A stretch of DNA of 61,394 nucleotides from Geofilum rubicundum JCM 15548. Lineage in GTDB: Bacteria; Bacteroidota; Bacteroidia; Bacteroidales; Marinilabiliaceae. The translations under genes were made by a program, and so were the position numbers. The DNA lies in assembly GCF_000974365.1 (NCBI RefSeq), contig NZ_BAZW01000024.1, positions 1 through 61,394 of the forward strand. Reading direction: 5' to 3'. Below the pieces are notes generated by a model, which was given only the letters and a program-made list of their open reading frames with translations, searched no databases and had not been told where the DNA came from. Position 1 is the first letter of the stretch; each line of letters opens with the position of its first letter. Positions 18,598 to 27,569 of the stretch are shown here, in pieces.

Positions 18598-18911
18598 ATG
18601 CCATTAGGTGTCTGATCCATAGCCATATACAGATCCATAGTGGTCAAACTGCTGCGCTTCCCGATTTGTTCTTCTTCCCATTTTTCTCATCTGGCCGCCT
18701 GGCCTTGTTTTATTCGGAATTATTTGCGTTAAATCATTGTGATTTTGTCAATCGATGTTTCGATTCACGTATTATTGCCTTATTTTTGTTTGGCGTAGGT
18801 TTAAGTTGATGACAATGTCCATTGAACTCAATAAATCGGCGCTTGTTTACTTTTAACAGACTTAATAATGGGCGATACTGCCTGCTTTTTTTTTACCATC
18901 AAAATATTCTT

Positions 18912-21668
18912 ATGAGAAAAGAAGTGCCTGAAAATGAGATTGCTGTTATTAAACAGCAGATTGAGACGGAAGGATTCCATAAAATTGAACAGGATTTAGA
19001 TTCTGTGAGTCTCTTTTTGCGCGAAATGCTGGAGAACTTGCATGAGGATTCGGTGGCCGAAGTTTTATCGGCCATCAATAAGGATGAGGAAGTGCTGTCA
19101 AAAACTCGGGTGTCGGAAGATAAGCTGGTGCAGGCGCTGAGTATTTTGTTTCAATTGATGAATCTGGTTGAAGAGAATTCGGCCGCTCAATATCGCCGGA
19201 AGGTTGAAAATCGTTTGGGGGCCTCCTTTATTCGTGGTTCATGGGCGGAAACCTTCACCAAATGGCAAAAGCAAGGTCTGAGTGAGGACCAGATTGCGGC
19301 CATATTGCCTCATGTTCTGGTCAATCCGGTATTGACCGCTCATCCCACCGAAGCCAAAAGGATATCCATTTTGGAACTTCACCGCGAATTGTATCTTTTG
19401 TTGGTAAAAAAGGAGAATGTGATTTGGTCCGAGACGGAAAAGAAGGTGATTGATGAGACCATTCATGCCTTGCTGGAACGTTGGTGGCGCAGTGGGGAAG
19501 TTTATCTTGAAAAACCGGATGTGAGTTCGGAACGCAGCAGTGTTTTGCACTATTTTACCCGTGTATTTCCGGAGGCTTTAAAGTTGAGCGATGAGCGCTT
19601 AAAATATACCTGGCGGGCCTTTGGTTTCGATCAGAAGAAATTGCAGGAACCAGAGCAGTTTCCGACGATTTTATTGGGCAGTTGGGTAGGAGGCGACCGC
19701 GACGGTCACCCCTATGTGACGGCCGATGTAACCCGTGAAACATTGATGGAACATCGCATGGCGGCATTGGACCTGATTGAGGGACAGTTGGTTGAACTGA
19801 CCACTAAGATGAGTTTTTCCGATAACCGAAATGAGGTGCCCCAAAACTTACTGGATCGGATTGATGGGATGAAGGATGCTTTGGGTAAGGCCGGACAGAA
19901 AGCGGTGGATCGTAATCCCCACGAACCTTGGCGACAGTTCCTCAATCTTTGTCTGGTCAAACTGGTCAACACCCGTAAAGAACGCGACAGAGGCAGTGAG
20001 GCGCTTTATGTTTCTGCGGCTGAATTGCAGGATGATTTACGGTTTTTAAGGGAGAGCCTGCTGGAATTAGGTGCTGATCTTATTGTGGATACTTTTCTTT
20101 TTCCGGTGGAGCGACAAGTGAAAGCTTTTGGCTTTCACCTGGCCCGTTTGGATATTCGGCAGAACAGTGCTTTTCACGATAAGGCTGTTGAGCAAATGTT
20201 GGCTTTTGCCTCCAGTAACGATACCGATTTTGCCAACTGGGACGAAGAGAAAAGGATTGCTTTTCTGACCGAGGAGCTAAAAAGTAACCGGCCATTTGTG
20301 GTTTCCGGGGCATCGGTTGGACCAGAAGCCAATCAGGTGTTGGATTGTTTCAGAACTGTTAAGAACCATATTGAGAAATATGGATCGGATGGCATTGGTT
20401 CCCTGATTGTGAGTATGACACGTGGTGTGAGTGATTTGCTAACGGTGTACCTGTTTATGCGGGAAGTGGGTTTATTGGATTCCGGACTTCAGGTGGTTCC
20501 TTTGTTTGAAACCATTGAAGATTTGGACCAGTCCCCTGCCATTCTTGACAGGTATCTGGCACATCCGGCTGTCCGCTTATTGGAGTTGCCCACCGGATTG
20601 TTTCAGGAAGTGATGCTGGGGTATAGTGACAGTAATAAGGATGGTGGCATTGTGGCCAGTCGCTGGAATATATACAAGGCAGAGCGGGTGCTGACGGAGG
20701 TGGCCAACAAGCATGGGGTTAAATTGCGGTTTTTTCATGGTATTGGCGGCACCATCAGCAGGGGAGGTGGAAAATACCACCGTTTTCTGGACAGTATGCC
20801 CATGGGTTCATTCAGCGGGGAGATTAAACTGACGGTGCAGGGGGAAACCATTGCGCAGCAGTTTGCGAACCTGGTCAATGCCAATTATAACCTGGAAATG
20901 TTGTTATCGGGTTCTGCACTGCAGACGGGGTATTATCTGTATCCGCCTGAGCAGAAACCGTATCCCTTTGAGGCCTTGGACATGCTGACCAAACTGTCGT
21001 TGGATTACTATCAGAAAATGATCAAGCACCCTGATTTTATTAAGTTCTACAGTGAGAGCACGCCCATTGATGTGTTGGAGCAGAGCAAAATCGGATCTCG
21101 TCCGGCGCGGAGAACCGGCCGCAGGTCGCTGGCCGACCTTAGAGCCATTCCGTGGGTGTTTAGCTGGAACCAGTCGAGGTACAACTTAACAGCCTGGTAT
21201 GGTGTTGGGTACGGACTAAAAACGATGCAGAAGGAGCATCCCGACCTATACAGGCAATTACAGGAAAATGCCCATAAGTGGCCTTTTTTAAGATATACGC
21301 TGATACATATCGAAACCGGCTTGCTAAATGCGGATACGGGATTGATGACTTCCTATGCGGCCCTGGTTCAGAATGAGCAGGTTCGTCACGAATTTTTAGA
21401 CCGGATACTCAACGAACATAAAGAAAGTATTCAACAAGTAGCTTCGTTATTGGGCGACCAGACCCAGAGTCGCCGTGTGAGCCTTTTGGAAAATATCAAC
21501 AGAAGAAAGCGTCCGCTTTTTTCTTTGCATCACCTGCAGGTGAATAAACTCAGAGAATGGCGGATGGTAAAGGAGGAGGAGCGTCAAACGGAGAAAGGGA
21601 ATGCGCTTCTTCAAAAATTACTGGTGATAACTACGGCCATTTCCGGGGGTGTTAAGAATACGGGTTGA
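18912..21668 (+). CDS. ppc: Phosphoenolpyruvate carboxylase
   Basis: Fixes bicarbonate onto phosphoenolpyruvate to give oxaloacetate, refilling the citric acid cycle; cytoplasmic. The protein has 918 residues, near the bacterial norm. Signatures: LTAHPTEAKRISIL with catalytic His at about residue 144, GSWVGGDRDGHPYVT, LGYSDSNKDGGIVASRW, the FHGIGGTISRGGG loop (the equivalent of GRGGxxxRGGGP), and the C-terminal GVKNTG end. The ORF is open upstream to 18822, but the ATG at 18912 (MRKEVPENE) fits the family and follows a non-coding stretch. Downstream is a clear terminator. Regulation may involve the promoter-hairpin unit about 350 bases upstream. Confidence 0.96.
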   Translation: MRKEVPENEIAVIKQQIETEGFHKIEQDLDSVSLFLREMLENLHEDSVAEVLSAINKDEEVLSKTRVSEDKLVQALSILFQLMNLVEENSAAQYRRKVENRLGASFIRGSWAETFTKWQKQGLSEDQIAAILPHVLVNPVLTAHPTEAKRISILELHRELYLLLVKKENVIWSETEKKVIDETIHALLERWWRSGEVYLEKPDVSSERSSVLHYFTRVFPEALKLSDERLKYTWRAFGFDQKKLQEPEQFPTILLGSWVGGDRDGHPYVTADVTRETLMEHRMAALDLIEGQLVELTTKMSFSDNRNEVPQNLLDRIDGMKDALGKAGQKAVDRNPHEPWRQFLNLCLVKLVNTRKERDRGSEALYVSAAELQDDLRFLRESLLELGADLIVDTFLFPVERQVKAFGFHLARLDIRQNSAFHDKAVEQMLAFASSNDTDFANWDEEKRIAFLTEELKSNRPFVVSGASVGPEANQVLDCFRTVKNHIEKYGSDGIGSLIVSMTRGVSDLLTVYLFMREVGLLDSGLQVVPLFETIEDLDQSPAILDRYLAHPAVRLLELPTGLFQEVMLGYSDSNKDGGIVASRWNIYKAERVLTEVANKHGVKLRFFHGIGGTISRGGGKYHRFLDSMPMGSFSGEIKLTVQGETIAQQFANLVNANYNLEMLLSGSALQTGYYLYPPEQKPYPFEALDMLTKLSLDYYQKMIKHPDFIKFYSESTPIDVLEQSKIGSRPARRTGRRSLADLRAIPWVFSWNQSRYNLTAWYGVGYGLKTMQKEHPDLYRQLQENAHKWPFLRYTLIHIETGLLNADTGLMTSYAALVQNEQVRHEFLDRILNEHKESIQQVASLLGDQTQSRRVSLLENINRRKRPLFSLHHLQVNKLREWRMVKEEERQTEKGNALLQKLLVITTAISGGVKNTG

Positions 21669-21740
21669 TGCCATTGTAATTATTTGACACACCGTTAGAA
21701 GGAATTTGAAAACATGCTTATTCGTCATCCCAAAATCTAT

Positions 21741-21788
21741 GGGTGGATTTTTGAGCGGGAAGATTTACCCATTAATCCACCCTCTTTT
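21741..21788 (+). terminator. Rho-independent terminator after ppc
   Basis: GGGTGGATT (21741-21749) pairs perfectly with AATCCACCC (21774-21782), followed by TCTTTTT. The loop is long (24 bases). It lies 72 bases after the ppc stop. Confidence 0.7.
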
Positions 21789-21801
21789 TATGGGCTAATG
21801 A

Positions 21802-21809
21802 TATCTTTG
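21802..21809 (+). promoter_or_regulatory. -7 box of GH43 gene promoter
   Basis: TATCTTTG is an exact TAnnTTTG match 58 bases before the GH43 start codon and just after the ppc terminator. No convincing -33 element. Confidence 0.5.
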
Positions 21810-21867
21810 AGTTATTGATATGGATAAACATGCTATTTAGATCGATCATTAACTTAAATTATAACTG

Positions 21868-22881
21868 ATGAAAGTAAAACAGACGTGGAGGCTTTTAGCT
21901 TTTTTGCTAGTTGCGAGCAGTTGGGTAGCCGGATGTAGTCAGCCCGCTGAGGAAATTAAATTCAATAACCCTTTGGCCTTGCAAAGGGCGGATCCATGGG
22001 TTCATAAGGCCGAGGATGGTACTTATTATTTGATTGCGACTGCTCCGGAATATGACCGAATTGAAATTCGTAAAGCCAATACCATTAATGGTTTGGCTAC
22101 AGCTGAGGCGAAGGTTATTTGGCGTAAGCATGAGTCTGGTCCCATGGGTAATCATATCTGGGCGCCTGAGCTTCACCGCATTGATGGTAAATGGTACATT
22201 CATTTTGCCGCAGCTCCGGCAGAGGATCGTTGGAAGATTCGCATGCACGTGTTGTCTAGCGAGTCGGACGACCCAACCACCGGAGAGTGGGTGGAAGAAG
22301 GTCAGATTCAGACGCAGCGCGATGATTTTGCCCTCGATGCCACTACTTTTGAGGTGGAAGGAGAGCGCTACCTGATTTGGGCAGAACGTGCCCAGCCCCA
22401 TAATACCGGTTTGATCATTGCTAAAATGAAGGATCCCATAACGCTTGAAGGACCTGAAGTGGTGATTACTGAGCCTGAATATGAGTGGGAGAAGCATAAG
22501 TATCAGGTGAACGAGGGGGCCGCTGTTTTAAAGAGAAACGGCAAAGTTTTCGTTTCTTTTTCTGCCAGTGCCACAGATGCCAATTATGCCATTGGACTGT
22601 TGTGGGCAGAAATAGGGGATGATTTGTTGGATCCTGCTTCCTGGAATAAGTTGCCGGAACCGGTATTCTATAGCAATGAAGAATTCAACCGATATGGTCC
22701 TGGTCACAACAGTTTCACTGTGGCTGAGGATGGCAAAACGGATGTGATGATTTACCATGCCCGTGATTACAAAGAAATTGAAGGCGAATCTCTATACGAC
22801 CCCAATCGCCATACCCGTGCCCGGGTATTGCACTGGACCGAAGATGGTATGCCGGATTTCAGACAAGGTATCGACGATTAA
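21868..22881 (+). CDS. Glycoside hydrolase family 43 lipoprotein
   Basis: A 337-residue lipoprotein (signal ending VAGC) predicted to cut arabinose- or xylose-containing glycans at the cell surface. The five-bladed propeller fold of clan GH-F is indicated by the three acidic positions: the base Asp in LQRADPWVHK, the pKa-modulating Asp in FALDATTFE, and the acid Glu in YQVNEGAAVL. Other typical strands are GNHIWAPELHRIDGKWYIHFAA and YGPGHNSFTVAEDGKTDVMIYHA. The catalytic domain fills the whole mature protein, with no carbohydrate-binding module. It has its own promoter and terminator and no SusC/D pair nearby. Exact activity (arabinofuranosidase or similar) is not decidable here. Confidence 0.9.
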   Translation: MKVKQTWRLLAFLLVASSWVAGCSQPAEEIKFNNPLALQRADPWVHKAEDGTYYLIATAPEYDRIEIRKANTINGLATAEAKVIWRKHESGPMGNHIWAPELHRIDGKWYIHFAAAPAEDRWKIRMHVLSSESDDPTTGEWVEEGQIQTQRDDFALDATTFEVEGERYLIWAERAQPHNTGLIIAKMKDPITLEGPEVVITEPEYEWEKHKYQVNEGAAVLKRNGKVFVSFSASATDANYAIGLLWAEIGDDLLDPASWNKLPEPVFYSNEEFNRYGPGHNSFTVAEDGKTDVMIYHARDYKEIEGESLYDPNRHTRARVLHWTEDGMPDFRQGIDD

Positions 22882-22941
22882 GCTGGTTTAACAACCTGGT
22901 AAAAAATTATTTTGGGCGCTGAGGCGCAACCAATTATAACG

Positions 22942-22978
22942 AGACCCATCATTCTAACAATGATGGGTCTTTTTTTTT
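22942..22978 (+). terminator. Rho-independent terminator after GH43 gene
   Basis: AGACCCATCATT (22942-22953) pairs perfectly with AATGATGGGTCT (22959-22970) around a five-base loop, followed by eight T. Confidence 0.92.
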
Positions 22979-23003
22979 ATTTAATTACTTAATCTACCTG
23001 GTT

Positions 23004-24224
23004 ATGAAACTGTTTAAAAACATGCATTGGCCCTTTATTTTTGGGTTTTTATTTTTTCTCTCTGCCTGTGACGGTGATGAATCGGTGACAGGAGAGGACA
23101 AGGACAGCGCTCGCACTGAAGGACACTTTAGCTTGTCGGACGGCGGCTCATCTTCCGGCGGCAGTGGGGGAGGAAGCGATAATGGAAATGGCAATGACAA
23201 CGAGGATTATGCGGGTCTGGTAACGGCCGGTGAATGGAATGATCTGGAGAACTGGACCTTTTGGGAGAGCTTGCTCAATGGCCAGGATTATTCCGAAATA
23301 CCTGAATACTGGCAGTTTTATACCAATAACCGAGTGGCTTTTCTGGTGAATGGGGTTGGTGGTTCGCTGGTCAATGCTAAAGTCGAAATCTCCAAGGGTG
23401 GAACTGTTGTGGGGGCAACGCGCACCGATAATCTGGGCAGGGCGGATATTTGGTTGGGCTTGCATCAGAAGGAGACGGTGACCGATTTGTCGGCTTACTC
23501 CCTAAAGATCAATGGCACTGTTCAGACTGTAAATCTGAAGCGCTTTGTCGAGGGGGTCAATGAAGTCACTTTAAGCAGCAGCCCTGAGAACTTATCGCGG
23601 GTGGAGCTGGCTTTTATTGTGGATGCCACGGGGTCGATGGGCGACGAGCTGGAGTTTTTGAAGGCGGATCTGAAAAGTGTGATTGAAACGGTTGAAAGCG
23701 AAAATGCAGCGATAGATATTTTGACGGGTACGGTTTTTTACCGGGATGAGGGGGATGAGTATGTGGTGAAGCACTCCGGGTTTACAACAGACATTAATAC
23801 CACGGTTGATTTTATTGGGCAGCAGGTAGCCAATGGAGGTGGCGATTATCCCGAGGCGGTACATACGGCCCTGAGCACTGCCATGAACGAATTGCAGTGG
23901 TCGGACAATGCCAGAACCCGCATCGCCTTTCTTATTTTGGATGCGCCCCCGCATTATGAAACAGCCATTGTCAATGACATTCACAACAGCGTGAAGCTGG
24001 CCGCGGAAAAGGGCATTAAACTGATTCCTGTGACGGCAAGTGGTATTGACAAGGAAACCGAATTTTTGATGCGCTTTTTGGGCATTGTTACCAACGGGAC
24101 TTATGTGTTTATAACCAACGACAGTGGAATTGGCAATGATCACATTGAGGCCAGTGTGGGTGATTATGACGTTGAGTTGCTCAATGCGTTAATGGTACGG
24201 CTGATTAAAAAATATTCAGAATAA
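23004..24224 (+). CDS. VWA-domain lipoprotein
   Basis: A 406-residue surface or periplasmic lipoprotein. The signal sequence ends LSACDG. A low-complexity Ser/Gly/Asn linker follows (about residues 45-68). Next comes a carboxypeptidase-regulatory-like beta domain (about 108-190, VNGVGGSLVNAKVEISKGG). Then a von Willebrand factor A domain starts with VELAFIVDATGSMGDEL, where D207 and the Thr and Ser of the DxTGS motif form most of the metal site. The domain continues with GGGDYPEAVHTALSTAM and FLILDAPPHYE. It probably binds a ligand in a metal-dependent way. No partner genes of the BatA/MoxR type are present. Start immediately after the GH43 terminator. Function beyond adhesion-like binding is unknown. 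Confidence 0.85.
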   Translation: MKLFKNMHWPFIFGFLFFLSACDGDESVTGEDKDSARTEGHFSLSDGGSSSGGSGGGSDNGNGNDNEDYAGLVTAGEWNDLENWTFWESLLNGQDYSEIPEYWQFYTNNRVAFLVNGVGGSLVNAKVEISKGGTVVGATRTDNLGRADIWLGLHQKETVTDLSAYSLKINGTVQTVNLKRFVEGVNEVTLSSSPENLSRVELAFIVDATGSMGDELEFLKADLKSVIETVESENAAIDILTGTVFYRDEGDEYVVKHSGFTTDINTTVDFIGQQVANGGGDYPEAVHTALSTAMNELQWSDNARTRIAFLILDAPPHYETAIVNDIHNSVKLAAEKGIKLIPVTASGIDKETEFLMRFLGIVTNGTYVFITNDSGIGNDHIEASVGDYDVELLNALMVRLIKKYSE

Positions 24225-24228
24225 ATCG

Positions 24229-24236
24229 TAATTTTG
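24229..24236 (+). promoter_or_regulatory. -7 box of protease gene promoter
   Basis: TAATTTTG matches TAnnTTTG exactly, four bases after the VWA gene stop and about 100 bases before the protease start. Confidence 0.45.
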
Positions 24237-24334
24237 GTGGACCGTGACAGCCCTTAAATGGTGCCACCAATTTGTAACCCTGGCTGTTCATTTTATGTAT
24301 GAGTGGGTAGCGGGTTTTAAGTAAATTACGATAA

Positions 24335-26551
24335 ATGATCTTTCAAAATATCAAGCCATCTTCAGGTTTTCAAAAATGGTCGGGTGCGTTGCGCATGGTG
24401 CTGTCCGCCCTAATGCTTCTTTATTCTTTTAATTCAGAAGTGTGGGCTCAGTTGAATCAAGGGGGGAGGCCTCTGCTATCACCTGTATCCACTGCCAGAG
24501 AAGCCGGTTTTAAAGCGGTGGAGATGCCCCCGCTGCCCCAATCGGTTTATTCAGACAAGCGCAGTGCCGACGGTAAGGAGTCGGCGCTACCCTTAAGGTT
24601 TGCGCATCCTTTTTTTATGGAACTGTCTCCTGATAATTCAGGCCAATGGCAGCAGGAGGTGGATGGGACCCGGGTCTGGAGACTGGCCATCCAATCGAAG
24701 GGGGCTTATTCCATCAACCTCATTTTTGACCGTTTTAAACTGGTACCCGGGGCTTCGCTTTTTATTTATAACCCCGACCAGAGTGTGGTTTTGGGGGCTT
24801 ATACCCATGAGAATAATTTGCCATCCGGCATACTGGCGACCACGCCGGTGCCCGGCGATGAGGTGATTGTGGAGCTGGTGGTCTCCGCCGGAGCCCGACA
24901 ATCGTCGGATCTTCTAATCGGGGCGGTGAACCACGATTATTTAAATGTGGCCTCATTATTACCCGTTGAAGGCAGTCGATTTGGCCGAAGTGATGATTGT
25001 CACACCGATATCACCTGTGATTTGGATGATCTTTGGCTGGACAACGGACAATCGGTTTGTCGACTGATTGTGGACGGAACGGAGTTGTGCACCGGTACGC
25101 TTGTCAATAACACACGCAATGATGGAACACCCTATGTGTTGACTGCTGCGCATTGTCTGCTCAATGAGAATTCTCACGAAACGGTTATTTTTACTTTTAA
25201 TTACCAGGTACCCAATTGCGATGCCCGTGTGGAGGGATCTTTTATTCAGACCATTTCAGGTTCTGAACGACGTGCTTACAGAAAAGATATGGACATGGCA
25301 CTTTTGGAGATGTCTTCCATGCCTCCGGCCTCCTTTCGGCCCTACTGGTCGGGTTGGTCCCTGACAACCGCCCCTTCCGCCCCTGTTCGCAGCATTCACC
25401 ATCCTGAAGGGGATGTGAAAAAAATAGCCCGGGCCGACCATGCGCCGACTGCTTCTTCCTTTTTTGATTTTGAGTCCGATTCACACTGGCGGGTCGACAG
25501 GTGGCAAGAGGGAACCACGGAGGGGGGCTCTTCGGGAGCACCTTTATTTGATAACAATGGCTTATTGATTGGATCTTTAAGTGGCGGTTCCGCCTATTGT
25601 GGCAACCCGGTGAATGATTATTTTGTACGGCTGAATAAAGCTTGGAATTTTCATAGTGCGCCTGATCAGCAATTGGCCTGGTGGCTGGCGCCGGACGGTC
25701 CAGCCGTCCAGTCTTCGAGCGGATTTGACTATTACAACAAAGCGGTGCAACGCTGGTCCAACCTCGTTTCCGGAGAATTGGCCGGTGCCTGGTACACCGG
25801 CTTTAATGAGGGTTACTTTTCAGGCCATAACAGTCGACAGGACCAAAGTTATGGCGAATTCATGGGCACTTTTGAATCTGCCAGATTGCACGGCATATAT
25901 GTCATGCCGGCCAAATCACCCACCACCGGAACGCAAAAACTCAATTTGAAAGTCTGGCAAGGCATTAATGAGCCCGAATTGGTGGTCTGGTCGCAAAACC
26001 AAATTAACCTGTCACAGCTGAAAGCCAACAGAGAATACCTGGTGTTATTGAATGAGCCGGTTGATTTGACGGGGAATGTGTGGGCGGGCATAGAAATCAA
26101 CTATCCGGAACTTACTGATACTTTTGCCTTGTATCAATCCGACTTTAGTGCTGCCAGAGTCAATTCTGCCTGGGTTAAAAATGTTAATAATCAATGGCTT
26201 CCCTTACCGTATTGGGATGTTCATGCGGAAAGTTCGGCTTTTTGGGTGGATTTGTTGTTGTCGGATGTACAGATTTTAGATACGTCGGATGCCATTGTTT
26301 ATTCCGATCCGTTTAAATTAGCGCCCAATCCGGTCCATAACCATTTGGAAGTCTATATTCCGGATGGGAACGGTTTTGCGCAAATTGAATTTGTAACACT
26401 GACCGGACAATCTGTTCATTCATCCAGAATTTTGATCTACAACGGTAAAGGAAACCTGAATGTTTCCTTTTTAAGGCCCGGTGTTTATGTGGCACGACTG
26501 CTGTTTGAGGGTAAGGTCTATGTGGAAAAGCTGGTGGTGAGCGGTGGCTGA
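24335..26551 (+). CDS. Secreted trypsin-like serine protease with T9SS sorting domain
   Basis: A 738-residue exported protease resembling lysyl endopeptidases. After a signal peptide (about 20-38) there is a beta-rich prodomain (about 90-200, AIQSKGAYSINLIFD and GASLFIYNPD). The chymotrypsin-fold domain follows with H273 (LTAAHC), D320 (DMDMALLEM) and S400 (TEGGSSGAPLF), a complete triad. Cysteine pairs around residues 222-252 suggest disulfides. The last 75 residues (LAPNPVHNHLEVYI, LTGQSVHSS, GVYVARLLFEGK, EKLVVSG) form a type A type IX secretion sorting domain, so the mature enzyme should be surface-bound or released by T9SS. Convergent with the DUF4465 gene, two bases apart. Confidence 0.92.
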   Translation: MIFQNIKPSSGFQKWSGALRMVLSALMLLYSFNSEVWAQLNQGGRPLLSPVSTAREAGFKAVEMPPLPQSVYSDKRSADGKESALPLRFAHPFFMELSPDNSGQWQQEVDGTRVWRLAIQSKGAYSINLIFDRFKLVPGASLFIYNPDQSVVLGAYTHENNLPSGILATTPVPGDEVIVELVVSAGARQSSDLLIGAVNHDYLNVASLLPVEGSRFGRSDDCHTDITCDLDDLWLDNGQSVCRLIVDGTELCTGTLVNNTRNDGTPYVLTAAHCLLNENSHETVIFTFNYQVPNCDARVEGSFIQTISGSERRAYRKDMDMALLEMSSMPPASFRPYWSGWSLTTAPSAPVRSIHHPEGDVKKIARADHAPTASSFFDFESDSHWRVDRWQEGTTEGGSSGAPLFDNNGLLIGSLSGGSAYCGNPVNDYFVRLNKAWNFHSAPDQQLAWWLAPDGPAVQSSSGFDYYNKAVQRWSNLVSGELAGAWYTGFNEGYFSGHNSRQDQSYGEFMGTFESARLHGIYVMPAKSPTTGTQKLNLKVWQGINEPELVVWSQNQINLSQLKANREYLVLLNEPVDLTGNVWAGIEINYPELTDTFALYQSDFSAARVNSAWVKNVNNQWLPLPYWDVHAESSAFWVDLLLSDVQILDTSDAIVYSDPFKLAPNPVHNHLEVYIPDGNGFAQIEFVTLTGQSVHSSRILIYNGKGNLNVSFLRPGVYVARLLFEGKVYVEKLVVSGG

Positions 26552-26553
26552 TT

Positions 26554-27563
26554 TTACTCAATAATCTTGATGTTATCGATGGCGATCAAAGGAAGCGTTT
26601 GTATTTCACCGCTTTCGGTGTTTTGAGAGGAAGAAAGTATCAACCTGACTTCATTCACCCTTCCCAAAGGATTTAAATCAACGGCCGACCATTCTTTGAT
26701 CAGGTAGTTGCGTTTCTTGTTCTCAAAGCGATAGTCGGCCAGATAAAATTCTACTTCGCCCGTCTTATTTCCGTCTGCATCATAGCCCTCAATGCTGAGC
26801 AAAAACCAATCAAGCGGATCTCTGCCGTCCGTGGTATCGCCAAAGCGCGGAATGTCATCTGTGCCATAAAGCATTAACAGGTAGGTCAGCGTGCTGTTGG
26901 TAACCGACAAGCTGCTCAATTGATGCATGGCCCCATTTTCAAAAGCAAAACCGGCGTTTTGGTCCGCCATGGGTTGCAGGTATATCAGGAAGTTGTTTTT
27001 AGCGGCTGCAGGTGCAAACGCACTAAAGGGGCTTGGTTCTTCTGTGATGGATTGACTGTATAAATTACTCAAGGCAAACCCGGTCCATGTTTGTTCCGTA
27101 GAGCCATATCCGGGAAAAACCGCACCTTCAGAAACAAGGGCGCCATTTTCATCAGGCGTGGCCAGTTGGTAGGTGTTTTCTGCCAGTATCAAATCATTGA
27201 AATCAATCAGTTGGATGGTAGATATCAGAATGCTGAGGGTGTCTGAGCCATAATCGGTCCGGACCACAAATTGATAGTTGGTCTTTCCCAGTTCTTTGGA
27301 AATATGCAGGAGTTCCTTTTCTGTCGAAATTTCCTGATCATTGAGTAGCCAGGTGTAGGAGGCATTCACCTCATAAGTGATTTTGGGCGATAAAAGCAGA
27401 CTGTCATTTACTTCCAGTTCAAAGCCTTCATCGGGCATGCTGATATAGCACCCGGTGCCGGTATTTCTTCATTGTTTTCGTTACAAGCGGCTATAAGGCC
27501 GCTGATGCCGACAATGAAGAGCAGCTTTGACAATGTTCGTACGGGGGCACTTGTATGCTTCAT
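26554..27563 (-). pseudogene. DUF4465 domain lipoprotein, frameshifted
   Basis: A secreted lipoprotein of about 336 residues once one base is restored. The upstream frame gives a lipoprotein signal ending GISGLIAACNE and continues EEIPAPGAISA. The downstream frame runs from MPDEGFELEV to the stop. N-terminal part: a PKD/Ig-like beta domain (about 45-105, TYEVNASYTWLLNDQEIS). C-terminal part: DUF4465, with TWTGFALSNLYSQS, a DWFLLSIEGYDADGNKTG segment, VEFYLADYRFENKKRNYL and IAIDNIKI. The break lies between 27438 and 27439, where completing an Ala GC codon restores reading. It follows the TlpA-like gene by six bases and is surely co-transcribed with it. DUF4465 proteins are often surface binding proteins; ligand unknown. 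Confidence 0.85.
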
Positions 27564-27569
27564 AAATTT

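Noticed and set aside
18576-18809. Plus-strand 77-codon reading frame downstream of small RNA copy 2
   Set aside because: It begins inside the terminator hairpin and its Phe/Leu-rich product shows no signal peptide or domain logic; probably chance.
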